A stretch of DNA of 64,000 nt from Nectonema munidae. Its lineage: Eukaryota > Nematomorpha > Nectonematoida > Nectonematidae. The position numbers were made by a program, and so were the translations under genes. Positions 1 through 11,200 of this stretch are shown here, one piece after another. The DNA is taken from assembly GCA_030549495.1 (NCBI GenBank), contig JAUIRK010001028.1, positions 1-64,000 on the forward strand, given 5' to 3'. Position 1 is the first letter of the stretch, and each line of letters opens with the position of its first letter. The notes under the pieces were generated by a model. It did no database searches, had not been told where the DNA came from, and saw only the letters and a program-made list of their open reading frames with translations.

Positions 1-429
1 TGTTAACCTATTTAGTTTAATCATATGTTGGTAACTATTTCTTCTCTGAGTATTTTATCCTTAATTGTTCTGTTCATAATTACTTTACTCGCAATAATGT
101 ATCTATCCATTTTAAACACATCTGGCAATTCTAAATTTAGAAGGATCATTGTGAATACTTATAAATATATAATATCTATAAAAACTTTTTAGATTTCTCT
201 ACCCTCAGCCGATTTAAAAAATCCGCATCTGAGTCGCTTCCTTATTAAATCTTTTTTTTTATTTTTTGCTCCCCCCCTTTTTTTTTTTTTCTTTTTTTTA
301 TAAATTTTTACTTGTAAAAAATATTTTTATTCCTTCCTGTTTCTTCCACCTTGTTGCCCAATATTCAGTACTTTTTCGCTTCCCCTTTTTTTTGGGTTTT
401 AAAAATTGGTTTAAATATTTATTATTTAA

Positions 430-558
430 CCCATTTACGGCCAATGTTCCTATTTTGGAACATAAGTAATTTCATCTTCGTCTGCTTTTTTTAATGACTT
501 TGAATATAAATCGTCTGCGTTTTTTAGATATCGTCTGCTTTGCTTGGCCTTAAATGGG
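430..558. mobile_element. TTAA-bounded MITE, subfamily A
   Basis: The element starts CCCATTTACGGCC after TTAA and ends GGCCTTAAATGGG, so the ends are inverted repeats. The right flank reads TTAT, one change from TTAA. Inside are three CGTCTGC motifs and a self-complementary stretch around GTTCCTATTTTGGAAC. TTAA targets and CCC...GGG ends are the hallmark of piggyBac-group elements. It is non-coding. Confidence 0.8.
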
Positions 559-887
559 TTATAACTGAATGCTTTTTTGCATTTTATGATTCATGCTTTT
601 TGTTTCAAATGGAAATATTCCTGAAGTTTTTTTTTAAATAGTTTTTTCCTTTAATTAATTTTTGCTGGAGTTCCTGCATCTCGATGGATGAAATTTCGCT
701 TTGCAGTTCTCTGCCCAAAGTTGGATGAAGTACGTTTTTTTCAAGTAAAAAATTTTAAAAGAAAACTATGCAAGAAATTTTTAATACATTTTTGATGTTG
801 AGACATTTTTGAAAAATTATCAAAATCTTTTTTATAAGCCTTTGAATAACACTATATTTTTTTCCATGTATACAAATATTATTTTAA

Positions 888-997
888 CCCATTAAGTACC
901 ATAGAAATCAGACGGTATCTAAAAAACGCAGACGATTTATATTCAAAGTCATTGAAAAAAGCAGACGAAAGTGAGATTACTTATGTTCCCAAATGGC
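888..997. mobile_element. TTAA-bounded MITE, subfamily A (inverted, shortened)
   Basis: Flanked by TTAA on both sides (884-887 and 998-1001). It starts CCCATTAAGTACC and ends AAATGGC. The interior is the reverse complement of the 430-558 copy, with GCAGACG motifs, and is slightly shorter at the right end. Confidence 0.75.
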
Positions 998-2597
998 TTA
1001 AGTAAAAATTCTTTAATTTTTACCTTTTTTTCAATTTTTTTCATATTACATGTTTTTACAACATTATCAATAAAATTTTAATATCTCATCAAAGCAAATT
1101 TATAAAATATTTTAATTTTCGATTCATTTCATATAATAACTCTGATATTTAGAATCAGCGTATCAAACTCTATCAGAATAATTTTGCATTTTTCAAGCCA
1201 TTTCGGCGGGTTCAAAATTATGTTTTCACATAAACTCAACAAATATGCAAGTATTATATATTTTTAAGAATCCTCTCATCATTCTATTTAATAATTTTTA
1301 ATGTTTTAATTAAGTTGAAAATTGATTTCTAACAGGATCTTTACTGATAAATACTACGCTATAATTTATGTCCGTATCAATAAATTATTGTTATACGAAT
1401 TTTCTGGAAGCGGGGATTTCTTATGAATAAATGCTCTTATACAATTTCTGCCATTATTGATAAAAACCCTTTTTTTAATTAAATTGGAGCAATTAAGGCT
1501 TTTATAGGTAATAAATATCCATCCCAATTATATCTTTATTGATAAATCGCTTATAAAAATTAACCAATGTTAATCCAAAGTCCAAAAATTCGACTTCTTT
1601 GTAAGTGGGCTCAATAAATTGTTATGGGGTTGGAAAGAGGTAGCAACTTCTCCTGTCACCAAAACTAATATATTTCAAAAATATCACTCTCTATATTGGA
1701 CAGTAGTAGATCCTAAAAAATTTTATTTTCATAGATTTTTACTTTGTTCACGTCATAATTCTTCTTGATTCCAAAGTGCTTCGCTCCAGAATTGGACACG
1801 TGAGTTGGCCTATTTGCATCGAGGAAAAAATGAGTGAATTAAGATAGGAAGTGCTCTAATGAAATAGTCGGTGAGATGTGAATAAAAAAATTCTAAAATC
1901 AAACCTCATACACACTATTTCGCAGAAAAGTAGCAGTTCTTTCTTAGCAATGAAGCCATTTCTTCCAGTCTTCTGACTTAACTTTATTATTTGATTTTAA
2001 GGCACCTTTTATAGCTAATTACTTAAACCCGTCTTCTGAATGAAGGGAGCAGAGAAAAAAATCAAACAAAATCTCGTGCAGATGAAATCGTTTTTTCAGA
2101 TTCAACAACTTATTGGCAACAAAACAACTTTGTTTTTTCTACTTCCGCAAATTGAATACTAGATTGGACTGATTTTGAATTTATCTGTTATTTTATTTCA
2201 ATGTTTTAGATTTTTCAGAGTTTTAAAATTCCCAGGGCAAATGCTTCAGTGCAGAAAATCCAGTGGTGTAGGCGTAGTTGATTTTTTATCATTGGAGAAA
2301 TTTCAAACATCCTTTAAAAAAAAATTTCAAAATGAAAGACAGGTTTCAGATTTTGCAATTACATCATATTTTTTGTTTTACTATGACATAAGTTATTTAC
2401 GACACCGTCAAAATTCATTTCCATCAGAATTGATAGCAATTTTTAAAAGTTTGCTTTCATCTCCAACAATGGACTTGTATATTATGCATACACTTTTTTA
2501 TATTAGCCTTTGTTCCTCCATATGTGAGAGCCTTAGTTACGGGCCGAACCATCTAAAAATGTGGAAACTATCTTATGACACTAACCTTATTCTAATA

Positions 2598-3009
2598 CAG
2601 TCAGATCTCGTTTATCCGACCCTGTTGATTTCACACATATCTTTGTTGGATTAACAAAAGAAATTTCTACCAGTGGTGCATGAAATATTATAAGGAATCA
2701 ATACCTCAAACTAAAATGCTATTTGTTAAATGAAGTATAAATAATATTTATGGAAAAAAATCTTTGACAAATGATCACTCCAACTTCATCCTACACCAAA
2801 AAGATGGGAAAAGTAAAGACAAGCAAGTACTATCTCACAGTCAATCTTGAAAATGCATTATAAAAAATAAATATTTAATACCTTGTCTGTCAGATTATTA
2901 ACAAGCATGCTTAAAAGAAATTAGTTTGATTTAAAGGACTATCGGACAGGAATGTGAATGTCGGAGAAGAAAAACATTGAAAAAATGTCGGAAATAAACG
3001 AGGTCTGAC
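2598..3009. mobile_element. pogo/Tigger-like MITE
   Basis: The left end CAGTCAGATCTCGTTTATCC follows TA. The right end, read on the other strand, is GTCAGACCTCGTTTATTTCC preceded by TA. The CAGT...CTCG-TTATCCG form matches terminal inverted repeats of pogo/Tigger elements of the Tc1/mariner group, which target TA. The interior has no coding capacity. The right end lacks two bases relative to the left. Confidence 0.65.
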
Positions 3010-3012
3010 TAG

Positions 3013-4065
3013 CAAATAAATAAAGAAAAGCATCGATATCATTGTTGGGGACGATGAAATCTCTGATTTTGTTAGAGGTCTAAATGCAATAAGAAGTTGA
3101 CATTCTAATAAAAATTCTACTCGCAAAGCAGGGTATGAGAAAAGATAAAAAGAAACGCGTTGGAGCTCATTTGCACAAGGGTTAGAGAGCATTGCTCCAC
3201 CAAAAACTCTTATATTTTCATGACTTTTTCGGTTGTAAAATTCCTGTTTCTATTTGGCGTTTTCGAAATAATCTCAAACAGTATCCCCATTATAAAATTT
3301 AACGAAAATGAAAATCATGGACACAAAAGATAAAAACGCGTGTCCATCTTTTTCCTATTTCACCTCCATTTTTATTTGTAGATCTCAGAAAAAAACTTGG
3401 CAAATATAAGCGCAAAAAACTTATATCACGAGTTTTGAAATGGCTTGATTAATCAATTTTGGCCGAAAATTTATTCTCCCTAAGTTCTATTTCCTGGCTC
3501 CTTCCCAACTCTGAAGTAAGCTTTGTGATCTACCCAACTATGACCGTAAACTAAATTATACGTAATCTTTTTCAATTACTTCAAATATAAATATTTATCA
3601 CAATCTTGTACAAATTTTTAATTATTCGATTTTAGCAACGGCAAAATAATTTAATCAAGTTTTAAAATAAAATAGACACAATAATTCATTTTTAATCTGT
3701 GAATCAACAATAGATAAAGTTTGGGATTTTAAATAACTTGAAGAAAAATGAATTTTCGAAACTTTAGCTGTATATAGATTAGATCATAAAGGGAGTAGAT
3801 GAATTAATAACATTAGGAATGCATGCTCGAAGGATTGAAAACAGAAGAAAAGTCCAGAATTTTTTGGTTATTTTAACCAAGTAAATGCTCGATATACAAA
3901 AAGTTTATTGCAGTAAAACGTTGAATTAATATTCATATGATAAAAGACTTACAGTCCACTTTCTTAAACAATAAATATTCCTTTAGTTATTTCAATATCT
4001 GCCATAAACTTTAAGTCTTGTCGAATCGAGTCGGTTAAATTAAAGGACTAGAGGATATAAAATCT
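3013..4065. other. Intergenic DNA downstream of HSPA13
   Basis: AT-rich, with no exon or repeat that I recognise apart from a likely poly(A) signal for the minus-strand HSPA13 gene. The rightmost part is probably the HSPA13 3' untranslated region. Confidence 0.5.
3904..3909 (-). promoter_or_regulatory. Candidate poly(A) signal of HSPA13
   Basis: TTTATT on the plus strand is AATAAA on the coding strand, about 157 nt beyond the HSPA13 stop codon. In such AT-rich DNA the hexamer can occur by chance. Confidence 0.35.
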
Positions 4066-5415
4066 TTAATTTGTATGAACTTTTTTTAGGTTAGAGTAGT
4101 ATTCGGTGGCACTGAATCTAATCGGCCAACCTTCACCAAGTATTCCAGCCATCATTGAAGTGCCTTTAACAACTGCTAATTGCGGTTCATCTGAAGTGTG
4201 TAATCTTTTACCGCCAAAATAATTTGAAATAATAACTTGAATACGCGGAGTCAGTGTAGATCCACCTACTAAAACAACCTCATCAATCTCCTCTTTATTC
4301 AGCTGTGTCATGTTCAAAACAGTAGAAATTGGCATTAAAATTTTATTAAACAACTCTTCATTGACGCTCTCAAAAATGTTTCTAGTGATATTAATAGAAA
4401 AAAAGTCTTTCTCTAGGAAATAAATCTTTTTTTCTTCATCTTTTAAGTTAAATAAAGTATTAGATAAATTCATGACATAGAAAAGATGCTTATTTAAAAC
4501 GATCTTACATATTTCGACTTCTTTTTTGAATTCTTGCAAGCCATCTAATGTAAACGGAACATATTCAGACCTGAAAACATCACCAAGCTTTCTCAGTAGA
4601 TAATTTTCCAAGTTTTCGTTAAAGTCTTGTCCACCGAGTCTATTATTGCCAGATAAAGCATGAGTGACAAACATTCCACCTTGAATGCTCAAAAGAGATA
4701 CATCCGTAGTGCCACCTCCAACATCAACAACGATAATATACTCTACACCCTTTTTCATATGAAGACCATATGAGAGAGCAGCTGCCGTTGGCTCAGTGAT
4801 GACTCGCAAAACATTGATACCGACTAATGAAGCTGCTTTAATTGTAGCATTAATTTGATGTTCATCAAACTCTGTTGGAACAGCGATAACAGCATCTTTT
4901 ATTGGACGGCTAATATTCACGGAGACGGATTTAATAAGATATTGTAAAATGTAGGAACTTACTTGTTCAGGGCTAAAACTCGTTGTAGAAATATTACTTG
5001 TAGATGAAGTATGAAAGTTTATTTTATTCAGATCGCTTAAACTAAATTTAAATGAATAGTGCTTTTGAAGATCCAATAGATCATAGGTAGTAAAATTTCT
5101 TCCTATAAATCGTTTGGAGTCGTAAAAAAGGTTTTGCGAATCATGGATTGCGTGATCATAAGCTTCATATCCAATATAAACTTCATTACCAATATAAACA
5201 GTACTAGGTATACTTGATAAATTTTTTTGTAAAATATATATATCAACTTCACCTGTTCCAGCGTGAAAAGTTCCAATTGAAGAAAAGGTAGTGCCCAAAT
5301 CGATGCCCACTATTGCAGGTTTAGGTGGTGGTTGGAATTTTTGATAAAAATATGCACATATTAAAATAACTATTGTTAAGCTTCCAAACACATTAAAATC
5401 CATTAATTTCCACAA
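4066..5415 (-). CDS. HSPA13: HSPA13/STCH, membrane-anchored Hsp70-like ATPase
   Basis: A complete 449-aa uninterrupted frame, close to the roughly 471 aa of vertebrate HSPA13. Residues about 9-24 are a hydrophobic signal/anchor, followed by a proline-rich linker (QPPPKP). The Hsp70 ATPase core follows: phosphate-1 motif VGIDLGTTFSSIG (36-48), VIAVPTEF (176-183), EPTAAAL (208-214), the second Hsp70 signature VDVGGGTTDVS (230-240), and the adenosine-site signature VLVGGSTLTPRIQ around 381-393. The protein ends soon after the ATPase fold, with no peptide-binding domain and no KDEL. That architecture defines HSPA13, a microsomal stress ATPase of the endoplasmic reticulum. A second methionine at residue 5 is an alternative start. 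There is no intron, unlike the neighbouring genes. The 132-147 region is rich in Ser, Thr and Asn and probably a lineage-specific loop. Family assignment is firm; the exact partner proteins are unknown. Confidence 0.93.
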   Translation of the reverse strand: MWKLMDFNVFGSLTIVILICAYFYQKFQPPPKPAIVGIDLGTTFSSIGTFHAGTGEVDIYILQKNLSSIPSTVYIGNEVYIGYEAYDHAIHDSQNLFYDSKRFIGRNFTTYDLLDLQKHYSFKFSLSDLNKINFHTSSTSNISTTSFSPEQVSSYILQYLIKSVSVNISRPIKDAVIAVPTEFDEHQINATIKAASLVGINVLRVITEPTAAALSYGLHMKKGVEYIIVVDVGGGTTDVSLLSIQGGMFVTHALSGNNRLGGQDFNENLENYLLRKLGDVFRSEYVPFTLDGLQEFKKEVEICKIVLNKHLFYVMNLSNTLFNLKDEEKKIYFLEKDFFSINITRNIFESVNEELFNKILMPISTVLNMTQLNKEEIDEVVLVGGSTLTPRIQVIISNYFGGKRLHTSDEPQLAVVKGTSMMAGILGEGWPIRFSATEYYSNLKKVHTN

Positions 5416-5812
5416 ATTTTACATTTAGGATGGTAAAACTTTTCAACACGTTTAAAATTTTCAAATTCAATCAAGATTAGAGTTGATACATAAATTAAAA
5501 TAAATAAAATATTTAATTTAAATTAAAAAAAAAGTAAGAATAATTTTAGTTAGTTACTTTCAGTATTATCAAATTTTTCTAATTTTTAACTCATTTAAAA
5601 ATCAACACAAACATAGCCAAGTAGGTAGAGAGCCAATTGCCTAAAAAAGTTAAAGTTCCACCAATTTTTAATAAATAATTTCTTTTATTTTTGGAAACAA
5701 TATCTAAATTCAGATATAACATTATCATTAAAGATTTGAATTTGCTTAAAGTAGGATATGGCTAGCGTATTCAAAATTTTATTGAAACTTTTATTTCTTA
5801 TACTTACATCCG

Positions 5813-6190
5813 TAGTGTTGCCAGGCAAAAAAATCAAATATCCTGAAAATCTTCGAAAAAAATCCCTAGATCCAAGCCCTTAGAAAGGAAAAGTTTTCTG
5901 CGGGAGGTGACACCTAATATTTTTCATAAAAATGGAGAAAAAAAGCTCTCAATCAGTTCGATAAAACTCCAGGATTTCAAAATTGTTATCATTTTGGGGA
6001 TTTCAGTTTAGGCCCTTCCCCTTTGCTACTGGCTAAAGTAAATTAATCATTTCAATTATGCTGTAACTAATTAATTGAATCGTGAAATTGAAAAAAAATT
6101 AAATTTTTTTTATTTTTCAAAATCCTAGTGAACAAAAAATCTGCCTGTAGAAAATTTCCTCTACGAAAACCGGTAGATCTGGCTACACTG
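5813..6190. repeat. Palindromic-end repeat, TGTTGCCAGG family, copy 1
   Basis: Begins AGTGTTGCCAGG and ends CTGGCTACACTG, so it has short inverted ends. It shares several blocks with 36118-36434, including GGGAGGTGACACCTAA and ATGGAGAAAAAA, plus a shared flank reading about AAATCTGCC-GTAGAAAATTT. It is non-coding. The short inverted ends suggest a MITE, possibly of the hAT type since hAT ends often begin CAGTG, but I found no target duplication. Confidence 0.65.
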
Positions 6191-6835
6191 CATTCCTGCA
6201 ATTAACAAACATATTCCATTATATTAACATATTCAATTATATTCAAATTCTCGTTTAAAAAATATTTTCATCTCGGACAATCTTTAATATTTTACATCTG
6301 GCATACTTTTGACAAAACTTTTTGATCATTTGCCCATATTTCTCTCCATTGCTAAAAAAAAAAAACTCATATACCCACTCCTCAAATCAAAAAAATAATA
6401 ATTAAGTTTCAAAAACTTTACAATCTTCTTAGGATGAAACTTGGGAAATAATTATTAATTCGAATTCATCTTGTGACATGTGTTGTTCTACTTTCTTATT
6501 CAGGTTGAACAGCTTCATTGATGGGTGCTCGGTTCATATGGAAAATAAAAATAAGTGGATAATTTATAAATTACCAGATTTTCTTTAGAAAAAATGGTAA
6601 AATATAAAAAAACATGAGGATTTTCGATTGATTAAGAATAACTTGTTTTTTCAAAGTAATGCAAATTTCGTAAATTACATTCATTATTTATCGAAGATAT
6701 TCTTCAGTATAATAATAAAAACTTTGATTGTCTAGCAGAGATTTGAAAAGTACATTTGATCCACTAAATATACACACCCTTTGTGAAAAACTAATTTTTA
6801 TGGTTTTGATTAATGTTCAATTAAATTAATTTACT

Positions 6836-7330
6836 CATTTCTAATGGCTAGAAAATCATATGTTGAAGTTATTAAAAAAAACTCAGAAATTAATTGGAAT
6901 AAAAATGTAGGTGTACCGCAAGGATCCATTATTAATCCTTTATTATTTAATACTTGATATTTCTTTCCATATAAACAAATTTTGTTCAAATATATATATT
7001 TATGCCGATGACATAACATTTCTCTTTGAAATGACTGAACTCAATGATTTTCATTCTGTAAATAAAAATCATAAATGAAATTTTATCAAAGAATAGCTTA
7101 ACTCTGTTTCAACAAAAATGTATTACTATACAAATTCTTAGTTCATCTTTTTTGAATTATTCATTAGTAAATTGGGGACATGTTAATCTAAATAGAATTC
7201 TTGTGCTACAGAAAAAAACACGTTAGAATAATATTTAGTCTAAAATATAATCAAAATATAAGTAAAAAGTTTTTAGAAATAGATAAGATATGTATGAGCT
7301 AGAAATACTAAAACATGCACTCAATAAGTG
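6836..7330 (+). mobile_element. LINE reverse transcriptase fragment
   Basis: In shifting frames this encodes hallmark non-LTR reverse transcriptase motifs: GVPQGSIINPLLFNT, then YADDITFLFEM after a frame change, and a downstream segment like LNRILVLQKKTR, the usual C-terminal motif of jockey/CR1-type enzymes. Most of the palm between these blocks is missing and the frame is broken at least twice, so this is a dead internal fragment. The clade cannot be set from so little. Confidence 0.7.
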
Positions 7331-8260
7331 GTGTGGAAAATTTCCACTTGCACTTTTACATTTATTATTTTTTTCTGATATTATTCATTATGAAAATGAG
7401 CCTCATGGTTGTTAGGGTGTCCTCTCTTAAAAGTTGGAGGTGGGGGGTTCCCCCCCCCCCAAATTAAAAAAAAAAATAATAAAAAAAATGTAATAACTTT
7501 AATTTTTAAAACCCTCCCCCTTTCAAAATCCTTATTATAAAGAAAAAAAAAAAAATCATTATGAAAATAGAGTACTAGAAAAAGTGCATTTAATGGCGAT
7601 TTTTTACATGTACGTTAACAGCAAAAAAATGGTCATATTGCATCTATTTTTTACCTTTTAAAAATAGTATGTTTTTGCCTGACCCATTGTTTTCTTCATA
7701 AAACCGACCATCTCGGCATTTTATTTTTTTAACGATTGTTTTCGGTAAACACTTTTTTATTCTAATATAAAAATGAATTTTATAGTTTAGGTTCGAGCGA
7801 CTTTTTATTTTTTTCAAAAGTTAATAAAACTTTTAAATACTTTTTAGATACATAAATTTAGTCAATTGAATTTTGAACATAATAAAAAGGGATTCAAAAT
7901 TTTTGAATACTAAGCTATTTTTTATATTAATCGTTTATCATTTGACGATAACTCGTTGGTAAACAAATTACGGTTAACGAAATTATTTAAACAATTTTGC
8001 TTCGTCTAATTAAATCACTGAAAACTTCATTGTATTTTATTTAATTAAGATTGCTTCTTGTTGTTTTTGAAAAGAGATGAAAAACTAGTGAATTTTTCAT
8101 AGTTTTATTCATTTAATTACATCTTACAACCATATACTTAGATGTTCATTTCTAATACTTTTTTATAGTAACGTTTGCTCCGTATCTTAATATTTCTAAA
8201 CTCTATCGGCAAAGTATATAATTAATCAATTTTTTAGGTTAAAATTAACACAACAATTTT
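7331..8260. other. AT-rich DNA upstream of PSMB1
   Basis: Contains homopolymer runs (C run near 7450, A runs near 7465-7550) but no recognised element. Its right part should hold the PSMB1 promoter and 5' untranslated region; no clear TATA box or initiator stands out. Confidence 0.45.
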
Positions 8261-11200
8261 ATGGCGCCGAGTTGGAATCCATATAAATATAATTTAGGGT
8301 AAGTTTAATTTTCTTCTGTTTTGTTACCTTTTTTTAATATTTTTTATTCTAATTATTTATATCTCCCCTCCCTCCTCCAAATTTTTAAATAAAAATATCT
8401 AGTTTTTTGGTTAGTGTTGATGATAGAATACAAGAGAACTTACAATTTCTATTTATATCTAACACCTTGTACACACGATTAAGTATACCATTACTACCGA
8501 CAATATATGCTAAGAAATGTACTCTACCTACTACTGGATTGATTTGAGGCTGCAATGGTACATTCAATTCATACGTTGATAAAGATCATCAAAGCTAACC
8601 CTTGACGGCTAGTTAGTTGATGTTCACGCACAGCCACCTGATGCCAGTACAAATCTCATGGTTTGTACACACAACGTGGAATTGATGAGGCTTCAATAGC
8701 CGAAATCTATCTTTCACACAGTGACGGTTAGTGATGATGATCGGATACAGGAGAACTTACAATTTTTAGTTAATAAAAATATCGATAAAAATTTTTTTAT
8801 TAAATAAAATCTAAATTATTTTTTCTCTTCGTAAAAAGAGATCCTTTAGAAAAAAATTTCTGTCATTTATTTTATCCTATTCAATTAAATAATAAATATA
8901 GCTTTTTTTTAACTTACTAGTTTTTCTATTCTTTATGTGTTTAAATAGATGAAGTTACGCCAAGTCATTGAAAAGACGTAGAAATTATAATAAAGTTAAT
9001 AGAAAAAAGGTTTTTATTCAAATAGTCTTTATTCAAATCCTAGCAACTCATCCACCAGCTACTCTAGTTGGTTCTTAAGATTTTTTAAAACATTTTTTTT
9101 TAAAAAAGATTTTTTTTATTCCTTGTTAAATTTTATTAACTTATTCATATATTTGTTCTGCTTTAAATTTAATCAAGCCTTTCTTCATAAAATGTGGTGT
9201 CTCCCACTTTCGAAATCGTTTACCCATGGAATACTATTGATTTCATACAGGTCCACACAATAATAGGCGTGGGGGTTCCCTTTACCTCCTCCCAATAAGA
9301 TGAGCTTTGGAGATATATCTTATCTTTATATGCGATTGTTTATCTTTCTTTTAATGAAATATAGATATAAAATATAGATATGAAATATAGATAGGTATTA
9401 ATTTGTGATGCCATACCATATAATCAATTCATTTTTTGCTTATAAAAGCGGTTTTTAACTATATCTTGATAAAATTCTTTCCAAAAATATTACTATTTTG
9501 TCTTCAAATGTATACTGGGCATGAAAGAGAAAAGAGTGTTAGCCGGTGCGCATTATTTTTCTCCCTAGATCGCCCTCACTACATCACCAATGAAGGCATC
9601 TCTTGTAAATAAGTCTTTCAACCTTTTCTTCTCTACCTGCACGTTACCTTCTTTTTCTTTTAGATGTATAATTGCGATTGCAGGAGAAGATTTTGCTGTG
9701 ATTGGCGCAGACAACAGACTCAGTGATTCCAGTATGTACACAATTATGTCATCGGATGAAACAAAGATTTTCAATTTGTATTCTTTTTTGTTTAATTTTT
9801 TTGGTTAACTAAAAAAACTAAATTCAAGGGGGCCCTTAGGCCTATTCGTTTAATTTTTTGAGAATGATTTTTGTACAACCACTCACCTCAATCTTGAGAA
9901 ATAGCTTTTGAAATTATATCAAAGTATTTAATAAAAAAAGATGACATAATCTTTTCTAAATCATATAAACAAAAGTTTTATACGGGCCTAAAGAGACCTA
10001 TTAACTTTTTGAAGTTTTAAACCCCATGTTTTAATTATTATTTAAAATAACATTACCTATTTGGCAATGTATAAAATAACAAATGGAGAATCTTTTTGAC
10101 GATTATTGCAGAAGAGCTTATACCGCTATTGGTTGATGAGCGATGCAACCAAGAAAGATTACAAATATCAGTAAATAGAAAGGAAAGAAATGCATGCTTT
10201 TGATTGGTTATTATTTAGAAGCTAAATGTTTACATCGTTATAAAAGAAAAAAATGCTAAAAATGTGTGATTCAAATAAAGACAGAAAAATTAGCACGCTT
10301 GACGTTCATGTTTCAATAATATGTGCAACAAACAAACATTCAAAAACCAACCTACAATGTAATTTGTGAGACACGAACATTGAAAATGTAAAATAAAGTT
10401 TCGATCCAAATTCTACTTTCTACTTAGTAAAAATCTATATTTACTACCGAAGTATGACTATAAGTAAAAATATTCACAATGCTTATTTGGTGTATCCAAC
10501 TTCTTATATTTCGTATTTGATAACCTTTTACACAAATACAGTTGCCTGTCTAATTTCTCTGGCTGTCTTTATTTCACCAAACGAATATTGGGCGTATATA
10601 TTAATATGAATTTTATTTCTAGAAATGAATATTGGGTGTATATAACTTTTATGAAAGTTGAAAGATTTGCGGGCAGAATGGACTTTAAAGGATGAAATTC
10701 TTTTAGTTACTAGTAGATCCTAAGTTTAGCTATTATTATTATCATCAATCATTTTTATACATTTGAAATGAAATATTCTCAAATCTTGAAGTTTTGTTTC
10801 TTTAAAGCCTTTAAATTCAAAAGTTAGCTCTACATAAAATCGCACCAATCATTTTTTTATTCTTCTTTATTGATTGATAAAGGATATAATGTGGACTTTG
10901 TGTCGTATTTTGTTTTTTAATACTAATTTACTATTTTCATTTATTATTATTGAGCTAGTTAGCTACTGTTAAAAATAATTATACATCTGTACAATACATA
11001 TAAAACATGAATATAAATCATAAAATAGGTTTAAAATGTGTTAAATGCGTACTTGCAATAACTAATGTAAGGTGGAGTTACAGTAGCATACGATCGCGTC
11101 TTGCTTTATATTACTCTGATTGAAAGGATGCAAAAATGCACAATGTTTCAAAAGAGGTCGGATTTGAGAATACAGAGGCCACATGCGGCCCGCAATTTGG

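Larger units (their letters stand above)
1..2597. other. AT-rich intergenic DNA without a recognised gene
   Basis: No host exon is recognisable here. The stretch holds long T tracts around 245-300 with a short C run, and two TTAA-bounded MITEs listed separately. A 159-codon open frame at 2175-2654 is rejected: it resembles no family I know and runs into the left end of a pogo-like MITE. Confidence 0.6.

Noticed and set aside
2175-2654. A 159-codon plus-strand open frame
   Set aside because: No family resemblance. Its end runs through the inverted-repeat end of a pogo-like MITE, and the start is not ATG at the stated base.
8670-8710. Hammerhead ribozyme
   Set aside because: The core has T in place of the invariant C before TGATGA, and I could not pair stems I and III around a cleavage site; kept only as a low-interest lead.
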